A stretch of 64,000 nucleotides of DNA from CAVYXZ01 sp965223835 (GCA_965223835.1 CBDCXQ010000001.1:5456001-5520000), one strand, 5' to 3'. Positions 27,278 to 36,302 are shown, counted from the first letter of the stretch. Translations and numbers: made by a program. The notes: generated by a model from the letters alone, not told the origin.

Positions 27278-27787
27278 GTGAATAAAATCAAGTGTGTCGT
27301 AATCGGTAGTCTGTTATTGGTTTCAACATTGTTGTTCGTGCCAATGGCATCGGCGCAAAGCGGTGTATCCATCCAGATTCCAGCCCTCGGCGTCAACACG
27401 GCGATCAATGAATTTCCGCTGAACGGTACAAGCTGGACGATTAACCCCTGGGAAACGGGCCTCGGTCACTTGCAAGGTACCGGTTGGTTTAATAGTGCTG
27501 GCAATATCGCTGTGGGGGGGCACTCCTGGATGCCGAATCAAACGCCCGGCATTTTTGTCAATTTACATACCCTGACAGCGGGTGACGCAATTGTGGTTAA
27601 TATTAACGGCGCGGACTTGCACTACACTGTTACGAACATGACCAACGTGTCAATGTTTGACCTGAGTGTGCTGTATCCCAGCAACCATGAGCAACTCACG
27701 CTCATAACCTGCGACGCGGGTTCATTTGACCCGAATAGTCAGCTTTATCAACGACGAGTCATTGTGCAGGCTCAGCGCAGCGGCTGA
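27278..27787 (+). CDS. Secreted sortase-like transpeptidase
   Basis: Protein of 169 residues from a GTG start behind AAGGT. Residues 1-26 are a Sec signal peptide ending A-S-A. The mature part is a sortase barrel: His82 in GGHSWMP, Cys145 in LITCDAG, Arg159/160 in YQRRVIV form the catalytic triad. It is short, with no C-terminal membrane segment, like class D/E/F enzymes. Sortases join sorting-signal proteins to the cell surface; no LPXTG-type substrate is seen in this window. Chloroflexota are often monoderm, where this fits. Confidence 0.85.
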   Translation: MNKIKCVVIGSLLLVSTLLFVPMASAQSGVSIQIPALGVNTAINEFPLNGTSWTINPWETGLGHLQGTGWFNSAGNIAVGGHSWMPNQTPGIFVNLHTLTAGDAIVVNINGADLHYTVTNMTNVSMFDLSVLYPSNHEQLTLITCDAGSFDPNSQLYQRRVIVQAQRSG

Positions 27788-27952
27788 GTGCTGTCGCCTG
27801 AAATTGAATTAAATCAACTGTCGCTCAAACTGGGCGGCGGTTTTTATTTATTGGACAAACGGCTAGCCAGTGAATCAACCCCCCTGGTTTGGGGGACTGG
27901 CAACACTTTTTTTACACTATTCTAATCTGTATAGAAAAGTGGGGTACAAAGG

Positions 27953-28447
27953 ATGGCAACCTTACGCTATACAACTGGTTTAATTGTTTGCATACTAATT
28001 GTTGGTTTCACAACATCCATTTTATTTCAAAACAGTCAGCGTAGTTTGACATTGGCATTTGAGATGAGCGTCATTCTTTTGGGTGGCTTTGGTGGCCTAT
28101 TTTGTTTCTTTGGCTTGCTTTCACAGCTATTTAACCTGGTGGCGCGACTATCTGCCCCGCAGGCTCGTCAGCGGCAGATTCAAAAGCAGGCTACTGAAAT
28201 ATTCGAAACACCGGTTGCGTCGCCGCCATCATACAACCCGCCACCATCAAATTTTGCGCAGGCGCTTAAAGAGCGGCGCAATCTTAGTTATGATGAAATC
28301 CGGCGGAAAAACGAATTCCACCGACAACAAATTACCGACCGGCTGAAAGTGGATCGCACCGATCGGCAGCAACGGTTTGCCCGATGGAACGATAATAATA
28401 TGTCAGATTTCCATAATATCAGTCATCGTCACGACCGTCGCCGGTAA
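27953..28447 (+). CDS. Two-helix membrane protein with basic, coiled C-terminal tail
   Basis: Protein of 164 residues. Helices at about 7-24 and 38-62 are followed by an Arg/Gln-rich tail containing PPSYNPPPSNFAQALKERR and runs such as DRTDRQQRF. No family recognised. It follows the sortase after 165 nt and ends before a terminator. Surface anchoring by sortase is not supported since no sorting motif is seen. Confidence 0.6.
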   Translation: MATLRYTTGLIVCILIVGFTTSILFQNSQRSLTLAFEMSVILLGGFGGLFCFFGLLSQLFNLVARLSAPQARQRQIQKQATEIFETPVASPPSYNPPPSNFAQALKERRNLSYDEIRRKNEFHRQQITDRLKVDRTDRQQRFARWNDNNMSDFHNISHRHDRRR

Positions 28448-28470
28448 ACGCTGCTGCGTCGCACCAACCA

Positions 28471-28495
28471 AAAAGGGGCTGCGTTAGCCCCTTTT
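28471..28495. terminator. Bidirectional terminator
   Basis: AAAAGGGGCT (28471-28480), 5-nt loop, AGCCCCTTTT (28486-28495): a perfect 10-bp palindromic stem with A/T ends that works in both directions, between converging genes. Confidence 0.85.
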
Positions 28496-28542
28496 CGATT
28501 CTCAACTGGTTTATTGCCTGACATTTATCCGCTTGATCGCGA

Positions 28543-29598
28543 TTAGATCACCCGATGACACGAAACAAAATGACCGGGTGTATATTCAATCAGTTCGGGA
28601 TCCGGGTCTTCATAACACAGACCAAAGCGTACCGGACAACGCGTATTAAAGTTACAGCCTTGCGGGGGGTTCGCCGGGCTGGGCACATCCCCGGCCAGGA
28701 TGATACGCTGGGCTTGTTTCTCTTTTACTGGATCCGGCACGGGAACCGCTGAGAGCAGGGCCTGCGTATACGGATGCAGGGGATTATTATACAATTCGTC
28801 TGATGGGGCCAACTCAACGATCTTCCCCAGGTACATGACGGCGACCCGATCACAGATATGGCGGACCATGCTGAGGTCGTGGGCGATGAACAAATAGGTC
28901 AGGTTGAGTTCTTCCTGCAAGTCTTCCAGGAGATTGACGACCTGGGCCTGAATGGAAACATCCAGCGCCGAAATTGGCTCGTCGGCAACAATGAAGCTGG
29001 GTTCCAGCGCCAGCGCCCGCGCAATACCAATCCGCTGCCGTTGACCGCCGGAAAATTCATGGGGGTAACGGTTGACAAAATAGGGATTTAACCCCACCCG
29101 TTCCAACAGATGTTCGACGAACTCATCCTGCTCTTTCTTCCCCATAATATTGTGGATACGCAACGGTTCGCTAACGATGCGGCCCACTGACATACGGGGG
29201 TTCAGCGAGGCATAGGGATCCTGGAAGATCATCTGCATCTGCCGCCGCATTTGGCGCAGTTCCTCACCTTTAATCGTGGTGAGTTCCTTGAATGTTTCCT
29301 GACCACCTCGTTCCGAAACTTTCAACTGGACCGAACCTTCGGTCGGCTCATAAAGCTGCAATACGGTCCGTCCGGTGGTGCTTTTGCCACAGCCCGACTC
29401 ACCAACCAGCCCCAGCGTTTCGCCTCTGAAAATATCAAAACTCACGCCATCGACGGCTTTAACCGCGCCAACCTGTCGCTGAAAAATAACACCGGACGTG
29501 ATGGGGAAGTGCTTCTTGAGGCCCCGTACCCGGACCAAAACATCGTCATCGGTTTTTGCACTCAACGGGGCTGCTGCCTGGGGTGCTAAGCTGCTCAT
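28543..29598 (-). CDS. Oligopeptide/dipeptide ABC transporter ATPase, OppF/DppF type
   Basis: Protein of 351 residues. Walker A GESGCGKSTTGR, Q-loop in MIFQDPYASLNPRM, signature FSGGQRQRIGIARAL, Walker B FIVADEPISALDVS, and H-loop FIAHDLSMV. The C-terminal extension holds the Opp/Dpp iron-sulfur-like Cys cluster (GCNFNTRCP...C...C). It powers peptide import together with OppD. Its start overlaps the OppD stop by 4 nt. The likely permeases and binding protein of the same type lie at 49480-53353. Confidence 0.95.
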   Translation of the reverse strand: MSSLAPQAAAPLSAKTDDDVLVRVRGLKKHFPITSGVIFQRQVGAVKAVDGVSFDIFRGETLGLVGESGCGKSTTGRTVLQLYEPTEGSVQLKVSERGGQETFKELTTIKGEELRQMRRQMQMIFQDPYASLNPRMSVGRIVSEPLRIHNIMGKKEQDEFVEHLLERVGLNPYFVNRYPHEFSGGQRQRIGIARALALEPSFIVADEPISALDVSIQAQVVNLLEDLQEELNLTYLFIAHDLSMVRHICDRVAVMYLGKIVELAPSDELYNNPLHPYTQALLSAVPVPDPVKEKQAQRIILAGDVPSPANPPQGCNFNTRCPVRFGLCYEDPDPELIEYTPGHFVSCHRVI

Positions 29599-30617
29599 AC
29601 CTGGGTCGCTCCTTCAATTACATGGGGTTCAGCCTGGCGAATATCCACCCAGCAGGCCATCATATGATCGTCACCCTGTCCATCGGGCACGGCCTCAAGT
29701 ACCGGCACTTCTTCAGTACAGCGATCAATCCGGTACGGGCAGCGCTCAGCAAATGGACAACCGGTTAAGGGTTGACGCATATCAGGTGGTGCGCCCACAA
29801 TGGACATCAACCGTTCAGAACCATCGCTATCGACCCGGGGCAGTGAACCCAGTAAGCCAACCGTGTAGGGATGCCGTGTATCCGCAAAAACCTTTTCCAC
29901 CGAACCGCGCTCAACGATCGTGCCCGCGTACATCACATTAATGTTGTCAGCGATGCCGGCAACCACCCCCAGATCATGGCTAATCCAGATGATTGCCATG
30001 CTAAATTCCTGGCGCAACCGTTTAACTAGGTCCAGAATCTGGGCTTGAATGGTAACATCCAGCGCCGTTGTTGGCTCATCAGCAATCAATAATTTCGGGT
30101 TGCAGGACAAGCCCATCGCGATCATGACGCGCTGCCGCATCCCACCGGAAAATTGGTGCGGGTAATTATCCAGACGCGACGCTGCATCCGGGATGCCAAC
30201 GAGGGACAATAACTCAGCCGCCCGGCCCCGCGCTTCATTATTATTCATACCCAGATGTAACTTCAGCGCTTCGGTAATCTGCGAACCAATGGTCAACACC
30301 GGGTTGAGTGATGTCATCGGGTCCTGAAAAATCATCGCAATTTCTGAGCCGCGGACCAACCGCATTTCTTCCGAGGAAAGTTTGAGTAAATCGCGTCCCC
30401 GGAAAATTACCTCGCCGCTTTCTACCTTACCCGGAGGGTTAGGGATGAGACCCATAATTGCCAGAGAGTGAACACTTTTGCCGCTGCCACTTTCGCCCAC
30501 TACACCCAGCGTTTCACCTTCTTGCAATTGGTAGGAGACGCCATTGACAGCGTATACGGTTCCTTCTTGAGTATAGAATCGGGTTACGAGGTCTTTGACC
30601 TCCATGAGAACTGCCAA
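29595..30617 (-). CDS. Oligopeptide/dipeptide ABC transporter ATPase, OppD/DppD type
   Basis: Protein of 340 residues. Walker A GESGSGKSVHS, Q-loop FQDPMTSLNPVL, signature FSGGMRQRVMIAMGL, Walker B LLIADEPTTALDVT, H-loop WISHDLGVV; C-terminal GCPFAERCPYRIDRC matches the OppD Cys motif. The TTG at 30617 is preferred as start because AAGGAGG (30626-30632 on the minus strand) stands 8 nt before it, while ATG at 30605 is 20 nt away. First gene of an oppDF pair. Confidence 0.94.
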   Translation of the reverse strand: MAVLMEVKDLVTRFYTQEGTVYAVNGVSYQLQEGETLGVVGESGSGKSVHSLAIMGLIPNPPGKVESGEVIFRGRDLLKLSSEEMRLVRGSEIAMIFQDPMTSLNPVLTIGSQITEALKLHLGMNNNEARGRAAELLSLVGIPDAASRLDNYPHQFSGGMRQRVMIAMGLSCNPKLLIADEPTTALDVTIQAQILDLVKRLRQEFSMAIIWISHDLGVVAGIADNINVMYAGTIVERGSVEKVFADTRHPYTVGLLGSLPRVDSDGSERLMSIVGAPPDMRQPLTGCPFAERCPYRIDRCTEEVPVLEAVPDGQGDDHMMACWVDIRQAEPHVIEGATQV

Positions 30618-30772
30618 AAGCCCGTCCTCCTTCCTAAAACGAAAACTAAACCAGCATGATATTGGCAGAGAGTTTGCACAATATTGGCGGTTCTGTCAAA
30701 TATTTCGTTATAGCTACACACATATATCGCTTGAGGTTCATCTATTAGCGACAAACCTCAAGCCAGCTTGCA

Positions 30773-31264
30773 TCAGGCAACAGAGGGTTCAACCGCCAGC
30801 ATGCCCTTCAACAGCCGTTCCATCGCGATGGTATGGCTGGAAACACCACGCAGCCGGAAAGAGGTGCTATCACAATTCCATTTTCCATGATCATAACTGA
30901 CGATATGGTCATTGTTATTGCCGCGAATCGTTACTTGAAATGTGTTGAAACGGATACGGTCGGTCTCATCGGCATAACGACCGGCTTTTTCCACATCGCT
31001 AACGACATTCTGCCCCGGCGCGTAGGGCAGCGGCGCTAACTTCAGCATGGGCTTAAGCAAGCGTTCCATCGCCATGATGTGCGGGCAAATATGATGGGAT
31101 GCAAATCCAGGACAGGTGCAATTCCAGCCAGAATCATCCAGCGTAATCGTGTATGTGTTATTGTCGCCTTTAAACGTGACATTGATGTTATTAAACGTCA
31201 CGCGCTCGGGTTCCTCAGCATACAACCGGGCTTTCTCGATCTGACTAATCATGCCGTAGTCCAT
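30773..31264 (-). CDS. Tandemly duplicated SWIM zinc-finger protein
   Basis: Protein of 163 residues built from two copies of the same 80-residue unit (K-A-R-x-Y-A-x-E-x-x-R-V-x-F-N ... AMERLLK). Unit 1 carries an intact SWIM motif C-x-C-x(n)-C-x-H (CTCPGFASHHICPH). Unit 2 aligns through AMERLLK but has lost the second and third ligands (CDSTSFRLRGVSSH). SWIM domains bind DNA or protein. GAGGAG stands 9 nt before ATG 31264, against 3 nt before ATG 31270. No partner is adjacent. Confidence 0.8.
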   Translation of the reverse strand: MDYGMISQIEKARLYAEEPERVTFNNINVTFKGDNNTYTITLDDSGWNCTCPGFASHHICPHIMAMERLLKPMLKLAPLPYAPGQNVVSDVEKAGRYADETDRIRFNTFQVTIRGNNNDHIVSYDHGKWNCDSTSFRLRGVSSHTIAMERLLKGMLAVEPSVA

Positions 31265-31708
31265 TAGCATTATCTCCTCTTATTCAAGTGGGCAAAAATA
31301 GAAACACGCGGTTGGGTAACAGCCCGAACCGCGTGCTTTTAGGTCCATGTTTTTGGTTGTTGGCTTAATATTCTCAAGGCTCAAATTCCAGTTACGCCAA
31401 CATAAATCTAGTTTATGGCAGCTTTAACAGTTTGTCAAATTCCTTAAAGATTGCTTGACCTCGTACTCTAATCAACATACGTTAAATGTAACGGATTGTG
31501 ATTTTATTGTATTTGATGTGAGTAGTGCGAATGATAACGCTTTGTCCACCCGGCCCGCCCGGGTATCCTTTCACATGACGGCCTATGCGCGAGTGCCGAT
31601 CATTAACGCCACTTAACAAGCCCCTGAGCGCTGTGTGAAGAATCGTTGCCTTCCTGTACCTTTTTTCACATAATGAAATCAATGAACACACAACCTGGGG
31701 GAAGCACC
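31265..31708. other. Divergent intergenic region before the CrtI-type gene
   Basis: 444 bases without a convincing gene, containing a strong hairpin at 31305-31335 and an AT-rich stretch (31380-31530) likely to contain promoters for both sides. A GC-rich palindrome CCCGGCCCGCCCGGG-like is at about 31550. Nothing else recognised. Confidence 0.45.
31305..31335. promoter_or_regulatory. Hairpin in the leader of the SWIM gene
   Basis: CACGCGGTT (31305-31313) pairs with AACCGCGTG (31327-31335), with an inner GGG/CCC pairing. On the minus strand it is followed by TTTCTATTTTT, terminator-like, 40 nt before the SWIM start. It could attenuate that gene. Confidence 0.5.
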
Positions 31709-33241
31709 ATGAAACAGAAAATCATTGTCATTGGCAGCGGTTTTGGCGGATTGGCCGCCGCCGTGCGGTTGGCAGCAGCGGGCCATGATGTCGAAATCTT
31801 CGAGAAGCGGGACAAACTCGGTGGGCGGGCCTATGTATATGAGCAGAACGGCTTCAAGTTCGATGGTGGTCCAACGGTCATCACCGCACCATTCATGTTC
31901 GATGACATCTGGGAAGCGGCGGGTAAAAAACGCGAAGACTATTTCCAGATGGTCGAATGTGATCCGTTCTACCGCATCTTCGACCACAATAAACGCGCCT
32001 TCGATTACAACGGCGATGAAGATTTTATCCTCGACCAGATCGAGAAGATCAATCCTGCCGACCGTGAGGGCTACAAGCAATTTATGGGCACCACGCAGGC
32101 GATCTTTGAAAAAGGCTTTATCGAACTCGCCGATAAGCCATTTCTGAAATTTATGGACATGCTGCGGGTAGCGCCCGATCTCATCAAGCTGCAATCGTAC
32201 AAGAGCGTTTACCAGTACGCCTCACAGTTCATCAAAGATGATTTCCTGCGGCGCTGCTTCTCGTTTCATCCGCTGCTCGTCGGTGGCAATCCATTTACCG
32301 CGCCATCCATTTACGCCATGATTCATTACCTCGAACGCGAGTGGGGCATCCATTATGCGATTGGTGGGACCGGGGCGGTCGTAGCTGCACTGGGTAAGCT
32401 GTTTGGTGAACTGGGCGGCAAGGTCCATCTCAACACCGGCGTCGATGAAATCTTGATCGAGAATAAGCGCGTGGTCGGCATCCGCACTGTGGACGACGCG
32501 ATTCATCGTGCCGACTCGGTCGTGAACAATGCCGATGTCGGTTTTACCTACGAGAAGCTCATCAAGAAGGAACATCAAAACTGGTTCACGCGGGCGAACA
32601 TGGCGCGGATGCAGTACAGCATGTCGCTGTTTGTGATTTATTTCGGCACCAAAAAGCAGTACCGCGATCACGGCCTGGCGCATCATAACATCATCCTCGG
32701 CGAACGCTACAAAGGTCTGCTGAGCGACATCTTCGGCAAGAAACACCTGAGCGATGATTTCTCACTCTATCTGCACATGCCCAGCCTGACCGATCCGTCG
32801 ATTGCGCCCGAAGGTGGCGAGAACTTTTATGTGCTTTCACCGGTGCCGCATCTCGGCAGTGGAATTGATTGGACGCAACAGGCGAAGCCCTACCGCGATA
32901 CTATCATGCAATTTCTGGAAGACAATTACCTGCCAGATTTGCAGGAGAACATCATCGCCGAACACTACATTGACCCACTCCATTTCCAGGGTGAGTTGAG
33001 CAGCCGTATGGGGTCGGCTTTCTCGGTGGAGCCAACCCTGACACAATCGGCCTGGTTCCGCCCCCACAATCGCTCGGACGAATTTGACAACCTGTACTTC
33101 GTTGGCGCGGGGACGCATCCCGGCGCGGGTTTACCGGGCGTGCTGTCCTCGGCCATCATCGCCGAAAATTTGATTGGCCCGGCATCCACCCAACGTCAGG
33201 AATCAGCCGAGCCGTTCCCAATGGCTGCCGTTGGTGATTAA
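31709..33241 (+). CDS. CrtI-type phytoene desaturase-like FAD oxidoreductase
   Basis: Protein of 510 residues. FAD-binding GSGFGGLAAAVRLAAAGHDV and E-K-R-D-K-L-G-G-R-A open the protein; FDGGPTVITAP and the C-terminal GAGTHPGAGLPGVL-type motif are those of bacterial carotenoid desaturases. It would introduce double bases into a C30/C40 polyene or act as an isomerase/oxygenase of the same family. GGGGGAAG precedes ATG 31709; ATG 31682 is an alternative. No crtB or other carotenoid gene is in the window, so the pathway is incomplete here. Confidence 0.9.
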   Translation: MKQKIIVIGSGFGGLAAAVRLAAAGHDVEIFEKRDKLGGRAYVYEQNGFKFDGGPTVITAPFMFDDIWEAAGKKREDYFQMVECDPFYRIFDHNKRAFDYNGDEDFILDQIEKINPADREGYKQFMGTTQAIFEKGFIELADKPFLKFMDMLRVAPDLIKLQSYKSVYQYASQFIKDDFLRRCFSFHPLLVGGNPFTAPSIYAMIHYLEREWGIHYAIGGTGAVVAALGKLFGELGGKVHLNTGVDEILIENKRVVGIRTVDDAIHRADSVVNNADVGFTYEKLIKKEHQNWFTRANMARMQYSMSLFVIYFGTKKQYRDHGLAHHNIILGERYKGLLSDIFGKKHLSDDFSLYLHMPSLTDPSIAPEGGENFYVLSPVPHLGSGIDWTQQAKPYRDTIMQFLEDNYLPDLQENIIAEHYIDPLHFQGELSSRMGSAFSVEPTLTQSAWFRPHNRSDEFDNLYFVGAGTHPGAGLPGVLSSAIIAENLIGPASTQRQESAEPFPMAAVGD

Positions 33242-33279
33242 CCGCCCGCAACAATAATCTAATGCACAATCCATTGCTC

Positions 33280-33313
33280 AAACGCGCATTGCTTCGGTGC
33301 GCGTTTTGTTTTG
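33280..33313 (+). terminator. Terminator of the CrtI-type gene
   Basis: AAACGCGCA (33280-33288), 9-nt loop, TGCGCGTTT (33298-33306), then TGTTTTG. Perfect 9-bp stem. Confidence 0.82.
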
Positions 33314-33314
33314 C

Positions 33315-33344
33315 TTGCTACGAACGTGACAGCGAAATGATAAT
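33315..33344 (+). promoter_or_regulatory. Possible promoter of the TIR-LexA gene
   Basis: TTGCTA (33315-33320), 18-nt spacer, GATAAT (33339-33344). The spacer starts with CGAAC, the half-site of Gram-positive LexA boxes, but no complementary half GTTCG is found, so self-regulation is not established. Confidence 0.35.
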
Positions 33345-33388
33345 GTCCTAGAATAGATAATTGAACGCCTCAAAAAGTGATATGTGGT

Positions 33389-34912
33389 ATGAAAATAGAG
33401 AAAACCGTCTTCATAAGCTATAGAAGAGTTGATGGCTATATAGCGAAACTTGTATTTCATCATTTGACATCACTTGACTTTGATGTCTTTTTGGACAGCT
33501 TTAATATTGATTCAGGTTCATTCGAGCGTGCAATACTGACTCAAATTGCCGCCAGGGCGCATTTTGTCATTATCTTGACTCCTAACGCATTAGAGCGTTG
33601 TTTGGAACCTAATGACTGGTTACGACGTGAAATTGAACATGCACTAGAGTTAAAACGCAATGTCGTACCTTTGATGTTTGATAGTTTTTCCTTTGAGGAG
33701 TGCCAACAATTTTTGACGGGCAAGTTAGCACTGTTACAGGAATATAATGGAATTTCTGTGCCCGATGATTTTTTTGACGAAGCTATAGATAAATTGACAG
33801 ATCGCTTTCTCAATAAACCTCTTGATGTGATTTTGCATCCAATACCGAAGGACCAGAAGATCACGTCTGTTTCTGAACCAAAGCCAACAGGCAACGGGGA
33901 TAGTTTGTCAGAAGTTACCCTAACACTTCCAATTGGTATTCGGGATTTCGATAGACATAATCTTATCGATCTTCTAAGTGGACAGCTAGGAATTTCTTCG
34001 GAACAAATAAAAATCCTACAGGTTGTGGAAGGTAGTACAATTGTCACCATAGTACTGCCAACCAAAGCAGCTTGGCGCTTATCAAGAATAATTCGTGACA
34101 AACACCAACTACTCGAAACAGGTGGTAGCCAATCGGCAGAAGTATCCTTGGATAAATCTGTTATCCTCTCTCAACAACACCATCAAGAATTGCCAATGGC
34201 GACGAGCGAAATAGCGCCAGAACAAGCCAGATCTGCTAGTCGAACAGATTTTAATCGGCTTTCAGTTCGACAAATAGAGATTTTGGCGTATATATCGGAT
34301 TATGTTAGGGACAATGGCTTCCCGCCTACGATAAGGGAAATTGGAGAAGCAACCGACATTAACTCTACTTCGGTAGTCAGCTACAATCTTGATAAACTAA
34401 CTCAAGCTGGTTACATAGAGCGTTCCAGCCAAGGTAGCCGCGGCATACGAATTATTGCTGATGTCCCAGATAATACGGGAAAAAAGACGGCCATCTTCAA
34501 CCCAGAAGGACAGACGGTTCAAATCCCACTTGTAGGGCAAATCGTCGCAGGCGAACCAGTGCCAGCATTTGAAGCCAGAGGAGATACCATTGAAGTTACG
34601 TCATCGCTTTTAGGTGATGCTAATCCAGACGAAGTATTTGCCTTGACTGTCAAGGGAGATTCGATGATTGATGCAATGATCGCCGATGGAGATATTGTGT
34701 TATTAGTTCGCACAGATGAGGCCCGTAACGGAGATCTGGTATCAGTATGGCTGGAAGAAAAAAGAGAAACAACACTTAAACGCTTCTATTTAGAAGGTAG
34801 TCAGATAAGATTACAACCAGAAAATCCTAATATTGAGCCTATTTTTGTTGATCCCCAATACTGCCAAATTCTTGGTAAAGTTATCTCAGTAATTCGTCCA
34901 TATATACAGTAA
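33389..34912 (+). CDS. TIR domain fused to complete LexA repressor/autoprotease
   Basis: Protein of 507 residues, three parts. Residues 1-140: TIR domain (VFISYRR at 7; Glu81 in DWLRREIEHAL in the catalytic position of NAD-cleaving TIRs). About 165-235: a small alpha/beta domain (EVTLTLPIGIRDF ... TIVLPTKAAWRL) resembling TRADD-N-like adaptors of bacterial conflict proteins. About 288-507: a whole LexA with winged helix (TIREIGEATDINSTSVVSYN) and S24 protease; the cleavage site Ala387-Gly388 in QIVAGEP, Ser425 in KGDSMID and Lys464 are all intact and spaced as in LexA. The codons are visibly AT-richer than neighbours, suggesting transfer. RecA-triggered self-cleavage that frees the TIR part is inference. 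Confidence 0.88.
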   Translation: MKIEKTVFISYRRVDGYIAKLVFHHLTSLDFDVFLDSFNIDSGSFERAILTQIAARAHFVIILTPNALERCLEPNDWLRREIEHALELKRNVVPLMFDSFSFEECQQFLTGKLALLQEYNGISVPDDFFDEAIDKLTDRFLNKPLDVILHPIPKDQKITSVSEPKPTGNGDSLSEVTLTLPIGIRDFDRHNLIDLLSGQLGISSEQIKILQVVEGSTIVTIVLPTKAAWRLSRIIRDKHQLLETGGSQSAEVSLDKSVILSQQHHQELPMATSEIAPEQARSASRTDFNRLSVRQIEILAYISDYVRDNGFPPTIREIGEATDINSTSVVSYNLDKLTQAGYIERSSQGSRGIRIIADVPDNTGKKTAIFNPEGQTVQIPLVGQIVAGEPVPAFEARGDTIEVTSSLLGDANPDEVFALTVKGDSMIDAMIADGDIVLLVRTDEARNGDLVSVWLEEKRETTLKRFYLEGSQIRLQPENPNIEPIFVDPQYCQILGKVISVIRPYIQ

Positions 34913-34949
34913 CGTGCAGTCATTTCTCAATTATCTAAGAGTCATTGTT

Positions 34950-36089
34950 ATGAAAATCACCGAGATTAAGACCATCTTTGTAGACCGCTATCTATTTGTG
35001 CAGGTGCATACCGATGCGGGCATTGTCGGCCTGGGCGAATCCGGCGCGTGGGGCTATCTCGAAGCCTCGGCCAGCGCGGTGGATACCTTCCGGCGCTATC
35101 TCATCGGACAGGATCCCATGCGGATTGAGCATCACTGGCAATACCTCTACCGTTGGAGTCACTTTCGCGGCGCGGCCATCATGGGGGCATTGAGCGCCAT
35201 CGACATCGCGCTGTGGGACATCAAAGGCAAGTTCTATGGCGTGCCCTGTTATGAATTGCTGGGCGGCAAAACACGCGACAAAGCGCGCGTCTATTATCAT
35301 GTGTTTGGACGCACCAAGAACGAACTCATTCAGGGTTGCATCGACGCCAAAACAAAGGGCTTTACGGCGGTCGGCCATCTCACCCCGTTCCTGGATGAAC
35401 CGCGTGATTTACCCTACTTCATGACCCACGCCGACAAGATCAGCGATGCGATTGAAACCGTCGCCCACTATCGAGAAGCGGTCGGCAAAGACGTTGATCT
35501 GTGCATCGAGATTCACCGGCGGTTGACTCCCGCAGAGGCGATTGCGCTGGCCCGCGGGATTGAACCCTATCAGCCGTTCTTCTACGAGGACCCGATTCTC
35601 CCGGATAATTTCGACGCGATGGCGCTCGTGGCGCAGAACATTCATATTCCGATTGCGACTGGTGAACGCCTGCACACGATTTACGAGTTCGAGATGCTGC
35701 TGCGCCGGGGTGCAGTGCAATATGTGCGCCCGGATGTGTGTATGGTGGGCGGCCTGACTCATGCCAAAAAGATCGCGGCTTTGGCTGAAGCCCATCATGT
35801 CCAGGTGGTGCCGCATAATCCGCTCAGCCCGGTTAGCACCGCCGCCTGCATTCAGTTGGCCGCCTGCATTCCCAACTTCGCGCTACAGGAATACCCGACT
35901 GGCGAACACGAACCACCCAAGAGCGAGATCGTCACAAGCAGTTTGCAGATTGAAGCGGGCTTTATCATCATCCCGGACGCGCCGGGCATCGGCGTCGAAC
36001 TTGCGCCGGATGCGGCAGAAAAGCATCCCTATCGCCCGCGAGCGGTGCAAACACGACTCCATGTTGATGGCTCGGTGATAGACCAGTAG
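34950..36089 (+). CDS. Enolase-superfamily sugar-acid dehydratase (mandelate racemase/galactonate dehydratase-like)
   Basis: Protein of 379 residues. Metal-binding carboxylates are visible in order: Glu in CIEIHRR, Glu in FYEDPI, Glu in IATGERL; the catalytic His lies in VVPHNPLSPV. The HRR after the first ligand and the H-N-P motif fit the galactonate/mannonate dehydratase branch, which removes water from aldonic acids. ATG 34950 gives the normal N-terminus MKITEIKTIFVDRY. It follows the TIR-LexA gene by 37 nt on the same strand but has the base composition of the rest of the window. Confidence 0.88.
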   Translation: MKITEIKTIFVDRYLFVQVHTDAGIVGLGESGAWGYLEASASAVDTFRRYLIGQDPMRIEHHWQYLYRWSHFRGAAIMGALSAIDIALWDIKGKFYGVPCYELLGGKTRDKARVYYHVFGRTKNELIQGCIDAKTKGFTAVGHLTPFLDEPRDLPYFMTHADKISDAIETVAHYREAVGKDVDLCIEIHRRLTPAEAIALARGIEPYQPFFYEDPILPDNFDAMALVAQNIHIPIATGERLHTIYEFEMLLRRGAVQYVRPDVCMVGGLTHAKKIAALAEAHHVQVVPHNPLSPVSTAACIQLAACIPNFALQEYPTGEHEPPKSEIVTSSLQIEAGFIIIPDAPGIGVELAPDAAEKHPYRPRAVQTRLHVDGSVIDQ

Positions 36090-36101
36090 CGATTGCGCTG
36101 G

Positions 36102-36299
36102 CTAACTTTCAATCTGCTTGACGCGTCCAACTTGACCGTTGGTGAGGCGAACTTTGATGCCATGCGGGTGACTGGCAGATTTCGTCAGAATATCCTTGAC
36201 GATTCCTTCGGTGAGATTGCCGGTACGCTGGTCGGCTTTGAGCACGATTGAAACTTTCATACCGGGTTGAATACTGCTGCGCTTGCGTCCATCAGTCAT
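36102..36299 (-). CDS. YwbE-family protein (DUF2196)
   Basis: Protein of 65 residues, the normal size. Reads RSSIQPGMKVSIVLKADQRT then LTEGIVKDILTKSASHPHGI and ends in VRLTNGQVGRVKQI, a single small beta barrel, matching the YwbE family throughout. Function unknown. Stops 12 nt from the converging dehydratase gene; the next gene upstream on its strand is a hydrolase 3 nt away, likely one transcript. Confidence 0.92.
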   Translation of the reverse strand: MTDGRKRSSIQPGMKVSIVLKADQRTGNLTEGIVKDILTKSASHPHGIKVRLTNGQVGRVKQIES

Positions 36300-36302
36300 G
36301 CG

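Noticed and set aside
33307..33388. A LexA box controlling TIR-LexA
   Set aside because: Only a single CGAAC half-site; no palindrome of any known LexA type was found.
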